64,000 nucleotides of DNA from Sphingobium xenophagum NBRC 107872 (GTDB lineage: Bacteria > Pseudomonadota > Alphaproteobacteria > Sphingomonadales > Sphingomonadaceae). Of the stretch, positions 22,015-30,909 are shown piece after piece (the stretch's first letter is position 1; every line of letters starts with the position of its first letter). The notes under the pieces were generated by a model, which did not search any database, was not told where the DNA came from, and saw only the letters and a list, made by a program, of their open reading frames with translations. The DNA lies in the NCBI RefSeq assembly GCF_000367345.1, contig NZ_BARE01000027.1:1-64000 (forward strand), given 5' to 3'. The position numbers and the translations under genes are program-made.

Positions 22015-23295
22015 TCACAGACGATATTTATTGCGCCGATGATGTTCCTTAACGAAGCCGTAGAAGCGCTTCGAGTAATTGCGCGGGAGTTCCGAGGGGT
22101 TGGCACCGAGAAAGGCATCAAAGCGGCCCAGCAATTCATCATAATCCCAACCAGGGAAATCGGCGCGGATGGCGCTGTAGATTTCAGCATCGATCATTCG
22201 ACTGGCTATAGCGCGACCAGTCGCCATGGTTCGGCGGGGCGCGGATGATCCGATCACACGTCGCGGCGTATCTTCTCCGCTGACCCGCATCCCCTTGGAC
22301 AGACTAGAAATCATGCCCAGCGCCAGACGGGGATCGACCATATCCTCATCATTCTCGACTGAGGGAGGAGGGGAGGGGAGGGCATTGCGCCCCCGACTTC
22401 CCGCCCGTTCGCTCAGATGCCGCCGCATCACCATCTTCATTTTGGGCCGCGGGCCATCGCCATCGATGACCTCCAGGCTGATATCGGGCAGATCATTCAC
22501 CCGTGCCAGATCAAGCAGCTTGCGCTTGAATACGGGGTAGACACTTTCGCTGCCACTTTTCTGGTGGAGCGTCTCAAAGCCGATCGTAAAGCCTTCCGCG
22601 CCATTCCCCCCGGCGTGCTTGCGTGAGGCGCGATAGAGCCATTTGCCAAGGCCGCTCGTGATCTCGAAATAGAGCGGCGAAATCGATAGCACGTTGCGCT
22701 TGTCCATCACGCCATCGAAGAACCATTTGGAGAGGGTGATCTCCATACCGAGCGACCGCTGGGTGCGCTCGTCCACCAAATGGGTATAGCTGTCGATCCA
22801 GGAGAAAGTCGTCTCGCGGCTCTTGGCACTGGCGCGAATATTAGTCTTGATCGTCGTCGCCTGAAGCCTGTCGAGCGCACTGACCAACCGCTCATAGGCG
22901 CGGCCGCTCGTCCCCCAACAAATACGCTTGAGAAGGTCGCCTGGCTGCAACCGGATAACGGGAGACAGATCGTTAGCCCCACGCTCGCGCAACTCATTGA
23001 GGTGGGACGCGAGATAGATCATGATGTCCGCGTCCCAGATCGTTGCCATGCCATAGGCAGGGTTGGGAGAGACATGGACGCTGACGGATTTGTCGGGACT
23101 GGTATACTCTATCGGTTTGATGCGTTTGCGCTTTGACAGGCTGAAGAAGGGCCGTTGCATCGTTTCCTGATAATCACGCAACGAAATATCGCTGAAATCG
23201 GGCAGGGTGAAGAACATTTCGAACTGGACCTTGCGCTCCTTAAGCGCCGTCTTTAGTTCGCCCTCAATCTCCACCCTATCTGCCTCGCCCTGCAT
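22015..23295 (-). CDS. repA: Plasmid replication initiator protein (RPA/RepA type)
   Basis: A 426-aa replication initiator of the RepA (replication initiator protein A, RPA) family. Diagnostic blocks near the N-terminus are RPFFSLSKRKRIKPIEY, SVSVHVSPNPAYGMATIWD and IMIYLASHLNE; KKLLDLA-like and LYRASRKHAGG segments follow. It should bind iterons and open the origin. It is the last gene of parA-parB-repA, all on the minus strand, an order like repABC although the initiator differs from RepC. The ATG at 23295 is used; an in-frame TTG at 23314-23316 is the alternative. A terminator-like hairpin separates it from parB, so it may have its own promoter. Confidence 0.88.
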   Translation of the reverse strand: MQGEADRVEIEGELKTALKERKVQFEMFFTLPDFSDISLRDYQETMQRPFFSLSKRKRIKPIEYTSPDKSVSVHVSPNPAYGMATIWDADIMIYLASHLNELRERGANDLSPVIRLQPGDLLKRICWGTSGRAYERLVSALDRLQATTIKTNIRASAKSRETTFSWIDSYTHLVDERTQRSLGMEITLSKWFFDGVMDKRNVLSISPLYFEITSGLGKWLYRASRKHAGGNGAEGFTIGFETLHQKSGSESVYPVFKRKLLDLARVNDLPDISLEVIDGDGPRPKMKMVMRRHLSERAGSRGRNALPSPPPSVENDEDMVDPRLALGMISSLSKGMRVSGEDTPRRVIGSSAPRRTMATGRAIASRMIDAEIYSAIRADFPGWDYDELLGRFDAFLGANPSELPRNYSKRFYGFVKEHHRRNKYRL

Positions 23296-23340
23296 TCCCC
23301 CCAGAGGGAAAACCAATATAACACTCTGAAATATAACGAT

Positions 23341-23363
23341 AAAAGCTGATATTTCAGCTTTTT
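23341..23363 (-). terminator. Hairpin between parB and repA
   Basis: A 9-bp perfect inverted repeat AAAAGCTGA-TATT-TCAGCTTTT ends in a T run on either strand. It follows parB by 12 bp and may terminate or attenuate parAB transcripts before repA. Confidence 0.65.
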
Positions 23364-23375
23364 AATCTCACTTGC

Positions 23376-24395
23376 TCAGCGTCGACGCGCGCGCATGATC
23401 TTCGCCTGACCAATCACTGGCCGCAGCGCTTCCAATATTGCATCGGTGGACAGGTCCGATGGCATGAGCGTCAGCGTCAAAAGCTTCTGCTGGTCCTTCT
23501 CCACCTGTCCCACCGTCGCCCCGTCGGCACTCGCTATCGCGGCTTTTTGCACCCGGCCCTTGGTCGTTACCGACTTGAGCAGCCGGGCCAGCACTTCCGA
23601 TCCTGCGATCGGCTGTTCGTCACCCGAGCGACGAAAGCTTTGTTCCGATGCAATTTGGTCGGCCGCTGCCTCCAGCTTGCTGCGGGTGGTGGGATCACGC
23701 AGCAGGGGCAGAAGCTTCTCGGCATATTTGGCCTGCAGGTCCATCGGCGAATGAAAGGCGCTGACCAGCAAGGGGGGAATTTCGGTAAGGGCAATATAGC
23801 GGGACAATTGCGACTTGGAGATTTTGAGCCGTTCCGCCATGCGCAGCTGGACGCCGCCATAAAAGCGATCGACAGCCGCCTTATAGTTGGCACCGCGTTC
23901 GAGATCGGAAATATCCTCCCGCTCGCGATTTTCAATGTCCGCCAGACGAAAGGCCGCCTCATCGTCCAGATCCTCGATGATCGCGATCAGTTCGATGTCG
24001 GGATAATGATTGGCGTTGAGCCACGCGATGGCCCAGTGCCGCCGTGTTCCCGTGACCAGTTCATAGGGATGGTCACCCTGCGGCGTGCGTCGCACCACGG
24101 CAGGGATGCGATTGCCCCCCTCGGCCAGGATGGAATCGATCAGGCTGCGCAGCCGATGTTCGTCGAGCAGCGAATAATCACGCGCGTTGCCCGGCCAGAT
24201 CGAACATTCAGAAGGCTTCAACCGGATCGTCGGTCGCTTGACGATCCGCGCCGCCTCGCCAAAGGCTTCGAGCCGCTTGTTGGTGAAGTTCGACCGCTGA
24301 GCCGGAGCGCCCGCATCGCTTGCGACGACCGGCGCAGGTGCGGGATCGTTAAGCGAGGCGGCAAGAGCTTCGCTGATCAGGGAACGGCGGCTCAT
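23376..24395 (-). CDS. parB: Plasmid partition protein ParB
   Basis: A 339-aa centromere-binding protein of the ParB/RepB/Spo0J family. The ParB N-domain blocks are ELVTGTRRHWAIAWL (box II-like) and DIENREREDISDLERGANYKAAVD, quoted here as NREREDISDLERG. The helix-turn-helix MAERLKISKSQLSRYIALTEIP follows in its core SKSQLSRYIALTEIP. The true start MSRRSLISEAL overlaps the parA stop (ATGA); the longer open frame runs back into parA. It should bind a parS site and partner ParA to segregate the replicon. Confidence 0.92.
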   Translation of the reverse strand: MSRRSLISEALAASLNDPAPAPVVASDAGAPAQRSNFTNKRLEAFGEAARIVKRPTIRLKPSECSIWPGNARDYSLLDEHRLRSLIDSILAEGGNRIPAVVRRTPQGDHPYELVTGTRRHWAIAWLNANHYPDIELIAIIEDLDDEAAFRLADIENREREDISDLERGANYKAAVDRFYGGVQLRMAERLKISKSQLSRYIALTEIPPLLVSAFHSPMDLQAKYAEKLLPLLRDPTTRSKLEAAADQIASEQSFRRSGDEQPIAGSEVLARLLKSVTTKGRVQKAAIASADGATVGQVEKDQQKLLTLTLMPSDLSTDAILEALRPVIGQAKIMRARRR

Positions 24396-25582
24396 GCCGC
24401 GACACCCACACTGGCGTTGGCGGTCAGGCTTGTCGACGGCCATTGCTGACGGATCTGCTGCTCGACCTCGGCAAAGACGGCGTCCAGATTGTCGCGGCAC
24501 CGCGTATATGTCTGGTGCGAGGCGGACGGCTTGGATTCATAAATTGAGCGGAATGCCTGGGTGGCGTTCTTGATCTCCTCGGACGCGAGGATCGGCTGGC
24601 CCAGCAGCAGGCCGGCATAGGTCGCCTGCATGATCCGCCACATATCATTTTCGCCCGGCTTGCTCGGCGAGAAGGCAGAACAGACCACGCGAATGAAGCC
24701 ATAATCCACTGGCGTGCCATTTTCTTCGAGTATCTCGATATTATCTGCGATCGTCTCCATGAAATGGATGGTCGACAGATAATCGAGCTGCCGCGCCGGC
24801 ACGGGGATCAGCATGCCCGTCGCCGCGGCCATGACGTTAAGGCCAAGGAAGCCCATGGCTGGAGGCGGATCGAGCAGGATGACGTCGAAATCCTTGGTCA
24901 CACTGGCAATGCCGATGCGCAGCGCCTGCAGCCCTTCACGCACCGCCTGCCCGCCTTCGCGCAAGGTAGAGGTCAGATCCCATTCGGCGTCCTGCAGGCC
25001 AAGGCTGGATGGCACGATCTTGATCGTCGGCCAGGGCGTGTCGCGGATCGTTTGCGAAAAATCACTGAAGGTGCTGCGCGGCGAGAGGAAGGCGCCAAGT
25101 GTCTGTTCGTCGTCGATCAGCGTTTCGGGCTGGATGTCGAACATCGTCGTGGTTGAAGCCTGCGGATCGCAGTCGATCACCAGCACGCTGTAGCCATGCA
25201 GGGCGAGATAGTCGGCGAGATGTTTGGTGATGGTGCTCTTGCCAACGCCGCCCTTGAAATTCTGCACCGCCAGCACGACTGCATCCTCGTCCGGCTGCTT
25301 GCCGACCTGTATGCCAAGTGCGGCGCGAATCTGTGTGAGATCCTCCAGCGTGTAATAGCGGCGACCATTGGGCAATTGCTTGGGCTGGGGCAGGCGGCCT
25401 TTCGCTTCGGCCTTGGCCAGCGCTTCGGGCGTGCGACCGATCAGCTCGGCTGCAACCGTGGGGCCAAAAGTGATGTCGAGCGTCTTATGATTTTCCGGCC
25501 TGAACACGATCGTCTTGATATGATCGCGCATCTGTTGGCAGGCTGTGGTGACGTTACGCAGTGTGTTGACTGTAAACGACAT
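24392..25582 (-). CDS. parA: Plasmid partition ATPase ParA
   Basis: A 396-aa ParA-type ATPase. An N-terminal DNA-binding region with a MerR-like helix (GRTPEALAKAEAKGRLP, about 50-70) and the sequence LPNGRRYYTLEDL mark a type Ia ParA that can autoregulate. The deviant Walker A motif FKGGVGKST, the DCDPQAS motif and the Walker B-like DVILLDPPP follow. The Met at 25582 is chosen because GCGAGG lies just upstream; an earlier Met at 25594 has no ribosome site. It leads the parA-parB-repA set. Confidence 0.94.
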   Translation of the reverse strand: MSFTVNTLRNVTTACQQMRDHIKTIVFRPENHKTLDITFGPTVAAELIGRTPEALAKAEAKGRLPQPKQLPNGRRYYTLEDLTQIRAALGIQVGKQPDEDAVVLAVQNFKGGVGKSTITKHLADYLALHGYSVLVIDCDPQASTTTMFDIQPETLIDDEQTLGAFLSPRSTFSDFSQTIRDTPWPTIKIVPSSLGLQDAEWDLTSTLREGGQAVREGLQALRIGIASVTKDFDVILLDPPPAMGFLGLNVMAAATGMLIPVPARQLDYLSTIHFMETIADNIEILEENGTPVDYGFIRVVCSAFSPSKPGENDMWRIMQATYAGLLLGQPILASEEIKNATQAFRSIYESKPSASHQTYTRCRDNLDAVFAEVEQQIRQQWPSTSLTANASVGVAA

Positions 25583-25845
25583 GGTGCCTCGCATGGCCGA
25601 ATCATGGGCCGTAAAATAGTTTGTGTTTAATGCTCCTATTTTGCCCTGAAAGTCAAACCGATGGAGCAGGGTGCCGATGATCCCAACTTGCTGCGCTGCA
25701 TCAACGCCAAACCATAACCATGATCCTGCTAGATGCCGGATGGGCTTGGTGCCACCTGGTAGCCCGTGAACTTCAATCCTGTGCTGAGAGTTGCGTTGGG
25801 TAGCGAACCTGGAGCCATCCTCTTCTGCCGTGCCAAACCATCCGC

Positions 25846-25941
25846 TTAGAGATTTATTCTGGGATTAGCAGGGTTACGGTCCAGAGTTCTGATGATTTTC
25901 GCTTTAATTTCCGTCAGTTGGATAGGCTTGGCCAAATTCGA
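25846..25941 (-). pseudogene. Possible relic of a response-regulator receiver domain
   Basis: The last 31 residues of an open frame (NLAKPIQLTEIKAKIIRTL and a short tail) match the end of a receiver domain, with the conserved Lys-Pro and the final helix. The upstream part of the frame does not look like a receiver domain and runs into the iteron array. It is probably a gene remnant left by rearrangement; the match is short. Confidence 0.3.
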
Positions 25942-26026
25942 TCGCACGTCCGATCCGGTTTGAAAACACGATGCCACGATTCTGAAATCACGTTGGATGG
26001 TCACTGATAACACGTCGGATTTTCGG
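25939..26026 (+). repeat. Iteron array, four units of 22 bp
   Basis: Direct repeats in exact 22-bp phase have cores TGAAAACACG (25961), TGAAATCACG (25983) and TGATAACACG (26005). A degenerate unit (CGATCGCACG) starts at 25939. The cores match the 17-mer repeated at 21.6-22.0 kb. Two-helical-turn spacing is typical of initiator-binding iterons, so this is the best origin candidate. Confidence 0.7.
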
Positions 26027-26163
26027 TATCGACCGGGCGCTGCGACGTCATCGGCATGGCTGGTGCTAATGCTCGTCAACGCCAAAGCCGAAACGGCGCG
26101 CAGCAATGGCAACGGCATATTCGTAGGGTGGAGGCATAGCCGACCAATCCGGCATGGATACCA

Positions 26164-26877
26164 TCAGCCACGCAACGCATCCTCGACCATTGGTTCCAGC
26201 CTGCCCACGATGACCCCAACGCCCTTGTCATTGGGATGAATGCCGTCGGGCAGTTGCAGCGCGCGATTGCCGATGACCCCGTCCAGCATGAAGGGGTAGA
26301 GCGTTGCACCATATTTCTTCGCCAGTGCCGGGAAGATGGGATTGAATGAAGCGGCATAGTCTGGCCCCATATTGGGTGAGGCTAACATGCCTGTCAGCAG
26401 CACGGGAATATCCCGCTTCTTCAGTTCAGCCAGGATCGCGTCGAGATTGTCGCGCGTCGACTTCGGGCTCAAGCCGCGCAGCATGTCATTTCCGCCCAGT
26501 CCGACCAGCATCAGGTCGGGCTTGCGCGGGAGGCCGTCCAGCGTGAAGGCCAGCCGCGCCAGTCCGGCTGCGCTTGTATCGCCGGAAACACCGGCATTGA
26601 CGACCTGCGCCTTGACGCCGCGCGCGGCCAAGGCCCGCTCCAGCACCGGGGCAAGCCCCTTGCCCTGGTCCAGATTATAACCGGCATAAAGACTGTCGCC
26701 AAATGCCACGATCAGCTTGGCATCGGCAATTGGCGCCGCCGATGGCGTGGCCTGCGCGCTATTGGCGGCAGGGGGTGGGGGAGGGGCCTTGTCTGAACAT
26801 GCCGAGCCCAGTTGGATAATGAGCGCCAGCGCCCCATATTGCCAATATCTGCCCGCCAAGGAGCGCTCCTTCTTCAT
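26164..26877 (-). CDS. TesA-like SGNH/GDSL arylesterase lipoprotein
   Basis: A 237-aa SGNH hydrolase. The GDSL block AFGDSLYAGYNL holds the nucleophilic Ser, GGND the oxyanion Asn, and DGIHPND the catalytic Asp-His pair. The N-terminus (MKKERS, hydrophobic stretch, lipobox LGSAC) predicts a lipoprotein with a Pro-rich linker. Family members (TesA, arylesterases) hydrolyse acyl esters and thioesters. As in many proteobacteria it is divergent from an ATP-binding/FtsX-like permease pair. The start codons of the two genes overlap (26875-26878), which leaves no intergenic space; alternative Met codons at 26883 and 26889 exist. Confidence 0.88.
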   Translation of the reverse strand: MKKERSLAGRYWQYGALALIIQLGSACSDKAPPPPPAANSAQATPSAAPIADAKLIVAFGDSLYAGYNLDQGKGLAPVLERALAARGVKAQVVNAGVSGDTSAAGLARLAFTLDGLPRKPDLMLVGLGGNDMLRGLSPKSTRDNLDAILAELKKRDIPVLLTGMLASPNMGPDYAASFNPIFPALAKKYGATLYPFMLDGVIGNRALQLPDGIHPNDKGVGVIVGRLEPMVEDALRG

Positions 26878-27577
26878 GCACATGCCCATCGATCCGGCCA
26901 CTATCGCGATCCGCGCGCATAATGTCACCCTCTCGCTTGGCACCCGCGATGCGCCGGTCGAGATCCTCAAGGGGGTCGACCTTGTTATGCTGCGTGGCGA
27001 AAGCATCGCGATCCTGGGCGCATCGGGATCGGGCAAAAGTTCGCTGATGGCCGTGCTGTGCGGGCTGGAGCGGGCCAGCGGCGGGGATGTGCATATCGGC
27101 GGGGTCGATTTCGGCGCACTGGATGAAGATGCGCTGGCCCGCGCCCGGCGCGGTCGCATCGGCATCGTCCTGCAAAGTTTCCACCTGCTCCCGACCATGA
27201 CCGCTCTTGAAAATGTCGCCGTGCCGCTGGAACTGGCGGGCGATGTCGATGCCTTCGCCCGGGCCGCGGATGAATTGCGGGCAGTTGGCCTTGGCCACCG
27301 CCTCGACCATTATCCCGCCCAATTGTCGGGTGGTGAACAGCAGCGCGTCGCCATCGCCCGCGCCGTCGCGCCACGGCCGACCATCCTGTTCGCCGACGAA
27401 CCGACCGGCAATCTTGACGCGACGACAGGCATCACCATCATGGACTTGCTGTTCGATCGGCAGCGCGCGGCTGGTGCAACCCTTGTTATCATCACGCACG
27501 ATCCTTCACTGGCTGAACGATGCGGCCGGATCGTCGAAATGCGCGATGGCCAGATCGTCTCGGATCGCACCGCATGA
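26876..27577 (+). CDS. ABC transporter ATP-binding protein, YbbA/LolD type
   Basis: A 233-aa ATPase with Walker A GASGSGKSSL, the Q-loop region VLQSFHLLPTMTALENV, signature LSGGEQQRVAIARA and Walker B ILFADEPTGNLD. The subgroup is the MacB/LolD/YbbA family that drives FtsX-like permeases. Its stop overlaps the permease start (ATGA). Function in the family is release or transport of envelope lipids or lipoproteins; the exact cargo of YbbAP-type systems is uncertain. The ATG at 26876 follows AAGGAG at a rather long distance; 26882 is the alternative start. Confidence 0.92.
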   Translation: MHMPIDPATIAIRAHNVTLSLGTRDAPVEILKGVDLVMLRGESIAILGASGSGKSSLMAVLCGLERASGGDVHIGGVDFGALDEDALARARRGRIGIVLQSFHLLPTMTALENVAVPLELAGDVDAFARAADELRAVGLGHRLDHYPAQLSGGEQQRVAIARAVAPRPTILFADEPTGNLDATTGITIMDLLFDRQRAAGATLVIITHDPSLAERCGRIVEMRDGQIVSDRTA

Positions 27578-30087
27578 ACGCGCTGGATTGGGCGACAAGC
27601 TGGCGCATCGCCCGGCGTGATCTTGTGGGCCGTTTCCGGGGATTGCGGCTGCTCTTTCTTTGCCTGTTCCTGGGCGTCGCCACGCTGGCCGCAATCGGCA
27701 GCCTGACCTCCGCGATCACGCAGGAATTGAGCCTGCGCGGGCAGGGATTGCTTGGCGGCGACGTGGAAATCGCCATGACACAGCGCGAAGCAGGCGATGG
27801 CGACAAAGCTGTCTTTCGTGGTTTGGGCACAATGAGCGAAACGATCCGCCTGCGCGCCATGGCGCGGGGCGACCGGCCGGACGCGCTCGCCGTTCTGACC
27901 GAACTCAAGGGCGTCGATAATGCCTATCCGCTCTACGGCACGCTGGCGTTGCGGCAGGGCGATTATCGCGCGCCGCTTGCGCCCGATCGCATATTGATCG
28001 GCCCCGCCCTTGCCGATCGGCTGAATGTCGGTCCGGGCGACCGGCTGGTCTATGGCACAGCCACTTTCACCATCGCCGCGATCATTGCTGATGAACCCGA
28101 CCGGCTGGGCGAAGGCTTCACGCTTGGCCCGGTCGCGATCGTCTCGCTTGATGGATTGCGCCGTACCGGGCTGATCCAGCCGGGCAGCCTTTATGAAAGC
28201 AAATATCGTCTGCGCCTGCCCGCCGGCGTGGATGCGCAGGCCGTGCGGGAGCGGCTCGAACAGCAATATCCCTCGGCTGGCTGGGAGTTCAAGGACCGCG
28301 ATCGGGCGGCGCCAGGCGCCAGCCGCTTCATCATCCGCATGGGCCAATTTCTCTCGCTGATCGGCCTTGCCGCACTGGTGATCGCGGGCATCGGCGTCAG
28401 CAATGGCGTTGCCTCCTATCTCGCCCTCAAACGGCCCGGCATCGCGACGTTCAAGGTGCTGGGCGCAACGTCGCGCGATATTGCGCGCATCTACCTGCTG
28501 CAGATCGGCTGCGTCGCACTGATCGGTATCGGCTGCGGGCTCGTCGTGGGCGCTCTTCTGCCTTCCGTCATCGTCGTTCTGGCCGGCGATGTGCTGCCGG
28601 TCAGTCCTGGCTTTCGGCTTCATCCTCTGCCGCTCGTCACCAGTGCCGCCTATGGCTTGCTGATCGCCTTCCTCTTCACCCTGCCGCCGCTGGCGCGCGC
28701 GCGGACCCAGCCTGCCGCATTGATCTTTCGCGGCGTCGTAGATCCGCGCCACGGCATCGATCGGCGCACTGTCCTTGCCATGGCGGCGGCAGGCCTGCTG
28801 CTTGTTGCACTGGCGCTCGGCACGGCGCGCGAGCCGCTCTTTTCCGCGGCTGTCCTTGGCGCGACGGCGGCGGTCCTGCTGCTCTTGCTTGGTATCGGCT
28901 GGGGCGTGCGCCAGATCGCCCAGCGTGCGCCGCGGCCGCGTCGGCCGTTGCTCCGGCTGGCGCTGGCCAATCTTCACCGCCCCGGCGCGCAGACCGCGGC
29001 GCTGATCGTCGCGCTTGGCCTCGCGCTTACCCTGTTCGTGACGCTGGCCGGTATCCAGACCAGCCTTGACAGCGAAATCCGCAATGTCGTGCCCAAAACA
29101 GCCCCGGCCCAGTTCGTGCTCGACATCCCCTCGGATCAGGCGGACCGTTTTCGATCCATCGTGCGTAAACAAGCCCCCGACGCCCAGTTCAACATCGTCC
29201 CCGCGCTGCGCGGCACGATTGTCGCCTATGGCGATCAGCGCGTCACTGACCTGAAGGAGCTACCCGAAGGGGCCTGGTTTCTGCGTGGCGAACGTGGCGT
29301 GACCTATAGCGCGGCCCTGCCAACGGGGAGCGAACTGGTCGCGGGCCAATGGTGGCCGCGCGACTATGACGGGCCGCCGCTCGTTTCCTTTGACGCTGAA
29401 GCGGCCAGGATATTGGGTGTTGGCCTTGGCGATACGCTGACGGTCAGCGTGCTGGGGCGCGAAATTACCGCCCGCATCGCCTCGCTGCGCAAGATCAACT
29501 GGGACACGATGGGCCTCAACTATATCCTCGTCTTTTCCCCCGGCATCGTCTCCGCCGCGCCGCATAGCCTGGCTGCGACCATCACCATGGACACGCGCAA
29601 GGATGGCGCCGTCACGCGCGATCTGCTGGCGGCCTTTCCCGGTATATCGGTGATCGCCGTGGGACAGATCATTGCGCAGGTGGGCGAGATCATGACGCAG
29701 ATGTCCGCGGCGATCGTTTCAGCAGCGTCGGTCGCGATTCTGGCGGGCATAGCCGTGCTGGTCGGCGCCATCGCCGCGTCGCGACAGGCGCGCAGCTATG
29801 ATAGCGTGATATTGAAGACACTGGGCGCGACCCGTGCGCAGCTGCTGGGCGGACAGGCGCTCGAATATGGCCTGCTCGCCATCATGCTCGCGTTGGTCGC
29901 GCTGGCGCTGGGGTCCATTGCTGCCTGGTTCGTGATCGTCCGGATCTTCGAATTCAGCTGGTCGCCCGACTGGCTGGTGGTTCTGGCGACGCTGGGCGGT
30001 GGCGCGCTGCTGACGCTGGGCATCGGCCTGGCCGGGTCGATCCCGCTGCTGTCGGTGCGTCCAGCCAGCGCGCTGCGGCAGCTTTGA
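27574..30087 (+). CDS. FtsX-like ABC permease, YbbP type
   Basis: An 837-aa inner-membrane protein with one N-terminal membrane helix (about 27-47), a large periplasmic domain, and two FtsX-type membrane units. The first unit is around residues 260-400, with a second helix pair and linker at about 415-470. The last unit (about 710-835) ends with the conserved PASALRQL. The size and architecture fit the YbbP/MacB-like permeases paired with YbbA-type ATPases. It is coupled to the ATPase gene by ATGA and ends the plus-strand pair. Confidence 0.92.
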   Translation: MNALDWATSWRIARRDLVGRFRGLRLLFLCLFLGVATLAAIGSLTSAITQELSLRGQGLLGGDVEIAMTQREAGDGDKAVFRGLGTMSETIRLRAMARGDRPDALAVLTELKGVDNAYPLYGTLALRQGDYRAPLAPDRILIGPALADRLNVGPGDRLVYGTATFTIAAIIADEPDRLGEGFTLGPVAIVSLDGLRRTGLIQPGSLYESKYRLRLPAGVDAQAVRERLEQQYPSAGWEFKDRDRAAPGASRFIIRMGQFLSLIGLAALVIAGIGVSNGVASYLALKRPGIATFKVLGATSRDIARIYLLQIGCVALIGIGCGLVVGALLPSVIVVLAGDVLPVSPGFRLHPLPLVTSAAYGLLIAFLFTLPPLARARTQPAALIFRGVVDPRHGIDRRTVLAMAAAGLLLVALALGTAREPLFSAAVLGATAAVLLLLLGIGWGVRQIAQRAPRPRRPLLRLALANLHRPGAQTAALIVALGLALTLFVTLAGIQTSLDSEIRNVVPKTAPAQFVLDIPSDQADRFRSIVRKQAPDAQFNIVPALRGTIVAYGDQRVTDLKELPEGAWFLRGERGVTYSAALPTGSELVAGQWWPRDYDGPPLVSFDAEAARILGVGLGDTLTVSVLGREITARIASLRKINWDTMGLNYILVFSPGIVSAAPHSLAATITMDTRKDGAVTRDLLAAFPGISVIAVGQIIAQVGEIMTQMSAAIVSAASVAILAGIAVLVGAIAASRQARSYDSVILKTLGATRAQLLGGQALEYGLLAIMLALVALALGSIAAWFVIVRIFEFSWSPDWLVVLATLGGGALLTLGIGLAGSIPLLSVRPASALRQL

Positions 30088-30197
30088 ACGTCCCGGCAGA
30101 TGCAAACGGCACCATTTGCGCGTCGCTGATGCGCGCTTGGTGCAACCTGCCGTCAGCATCACGCTAGCTTGCCGCAAATTTCTTGAGGGAAGCCAAA

Positions 30198-30905
30198 ATG
30201 ACGACCAGCCAGACCGCAACCCGCTCCTTTGTCGACCTGCGCGCCTGGGCGGCGGGGGTAACCGCCCAGCCAGGGAAGGGCGAGACCTTCCTGTCTGCCC
30301 GCGCCGAACTGCCCCAGCCTGAAGGCCCCGTTTCGATTGGGCTGATCGTCCTGCCGCAAGGGAGTGGCACGGTCGCGGCAATGCCTGCCGATGAATTCGT
30401 GATCGTTGAATCGGGCAGTGTGCAGATCGATGATCGCACGCTCAACGAAGGCGACAGCATCGTTCTGTGTGAAGGCGCGACCTTTGGCTGGACTGTCGCC
30501 GCCGATGCGCGCCTGCTGTTCGTGCGCCGCACTGGCGGGTCTGCCGCCGACGGTGCGATCATCCCGATCGACACCAATGCGACGCTCGAACCGTCCGGTG
30601 CGCCGCTGGCCGAATTGCTGGTCGGGCCGACCCCGTCCTGCCGCAACTTTACCGACTATCGCTCAGCCGATGGCGAATTTGTCTGCGGCACCTGGGATTC
30701 CACCCCCTATCACCGCCGCGCCATGTTCTATCGCCACTATGAATTGATGTATCTGCTGGACGGCAGCGTCACCTTTGTCGATGGGGCAGATGCAACCGCG
30801 ACATTTGGCAAGGGCGACATTTTCCTGGTCGAACAGGGCGCTTCGTGCAGCTGGGACAGCCAGGTGCACGTCAAGAAAATATATGCGATCTACCGTCCGG
30901 CCTGA
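30198..30905 (+). CDS. Double-cupin protein (DUF861 / Cupin_3 type)
   Basis: A 235-aa soluble protein built of two cupin domains, about 30-120 and 140-230. The second has YHRRAMFYRHYELMYLLDG and a W-containing DUF861-like end (GASCSWDSQVHVKKIYAIY). The first lacks most metal-binding histidines. DUF861 members include ureidoglycine aminohydrolase-like enzymes and proteins of unknown function. The ATG at 30198 follows GAGGGA; an in-frame TTG at 30183 is unlikely. It stands alone and converges with copD. Confidence 0.75.
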   Translation: MTTSQTATRSFVDLRAWAAGVTAQPGKGETFLSARAELPQPEGPVSIGLIVLPQGSGTVAAMPADEFVIVESGSVQIDDRTLNEGDSIVLCEGATFGWTVAADARLLFVRRTGGSAADGAIIPIDTNATLEPSGAPLAELLVGPTPSCRNFTDYRSADGEFVCGTWDSTPYHRRAMFYRHYELMYLLDGSVTFVDGADATATFGKGDIFLVEQGASCSWDSQVHVKKIYAIYRPA

Positions 30906-30909
30906 TGGC

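Larger units (their letters stand above)
25583..26163. other. Non-coding region upstream of parA with iteron array
   Basis: A 581-bp gap between parA and the arylesterase gene. It contains the 22-bp-period repeat array at 25939-26026, a fragment resembling the end of a receiver domain (25846-25941), and the presumed parA promoter. Otherwise I see no recognisable gene; an open stretch at 25661-25850 (minus strand) has no recognised similarity. Confidence 0.55.

Noticed and set aside
25661..25850. Stop-free stretch on the minus strand upstream of parA
   Set aside because: About 60 codons are open without a recognised start or family; too short and isolated to call a gene.
20438..26163. Possible insertion sequence or transposon around the replication block
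   Set aside because: No transposase, terminal inverted repeats or target duplications could be seen; the repeats fit iterons.
27310..29172. 620-codon open frame on the minus strand
   Set aside because: Antisense to the YbbP-like permease; low-complexity Arg/Asp/Gln-rich translation with no domain signature.
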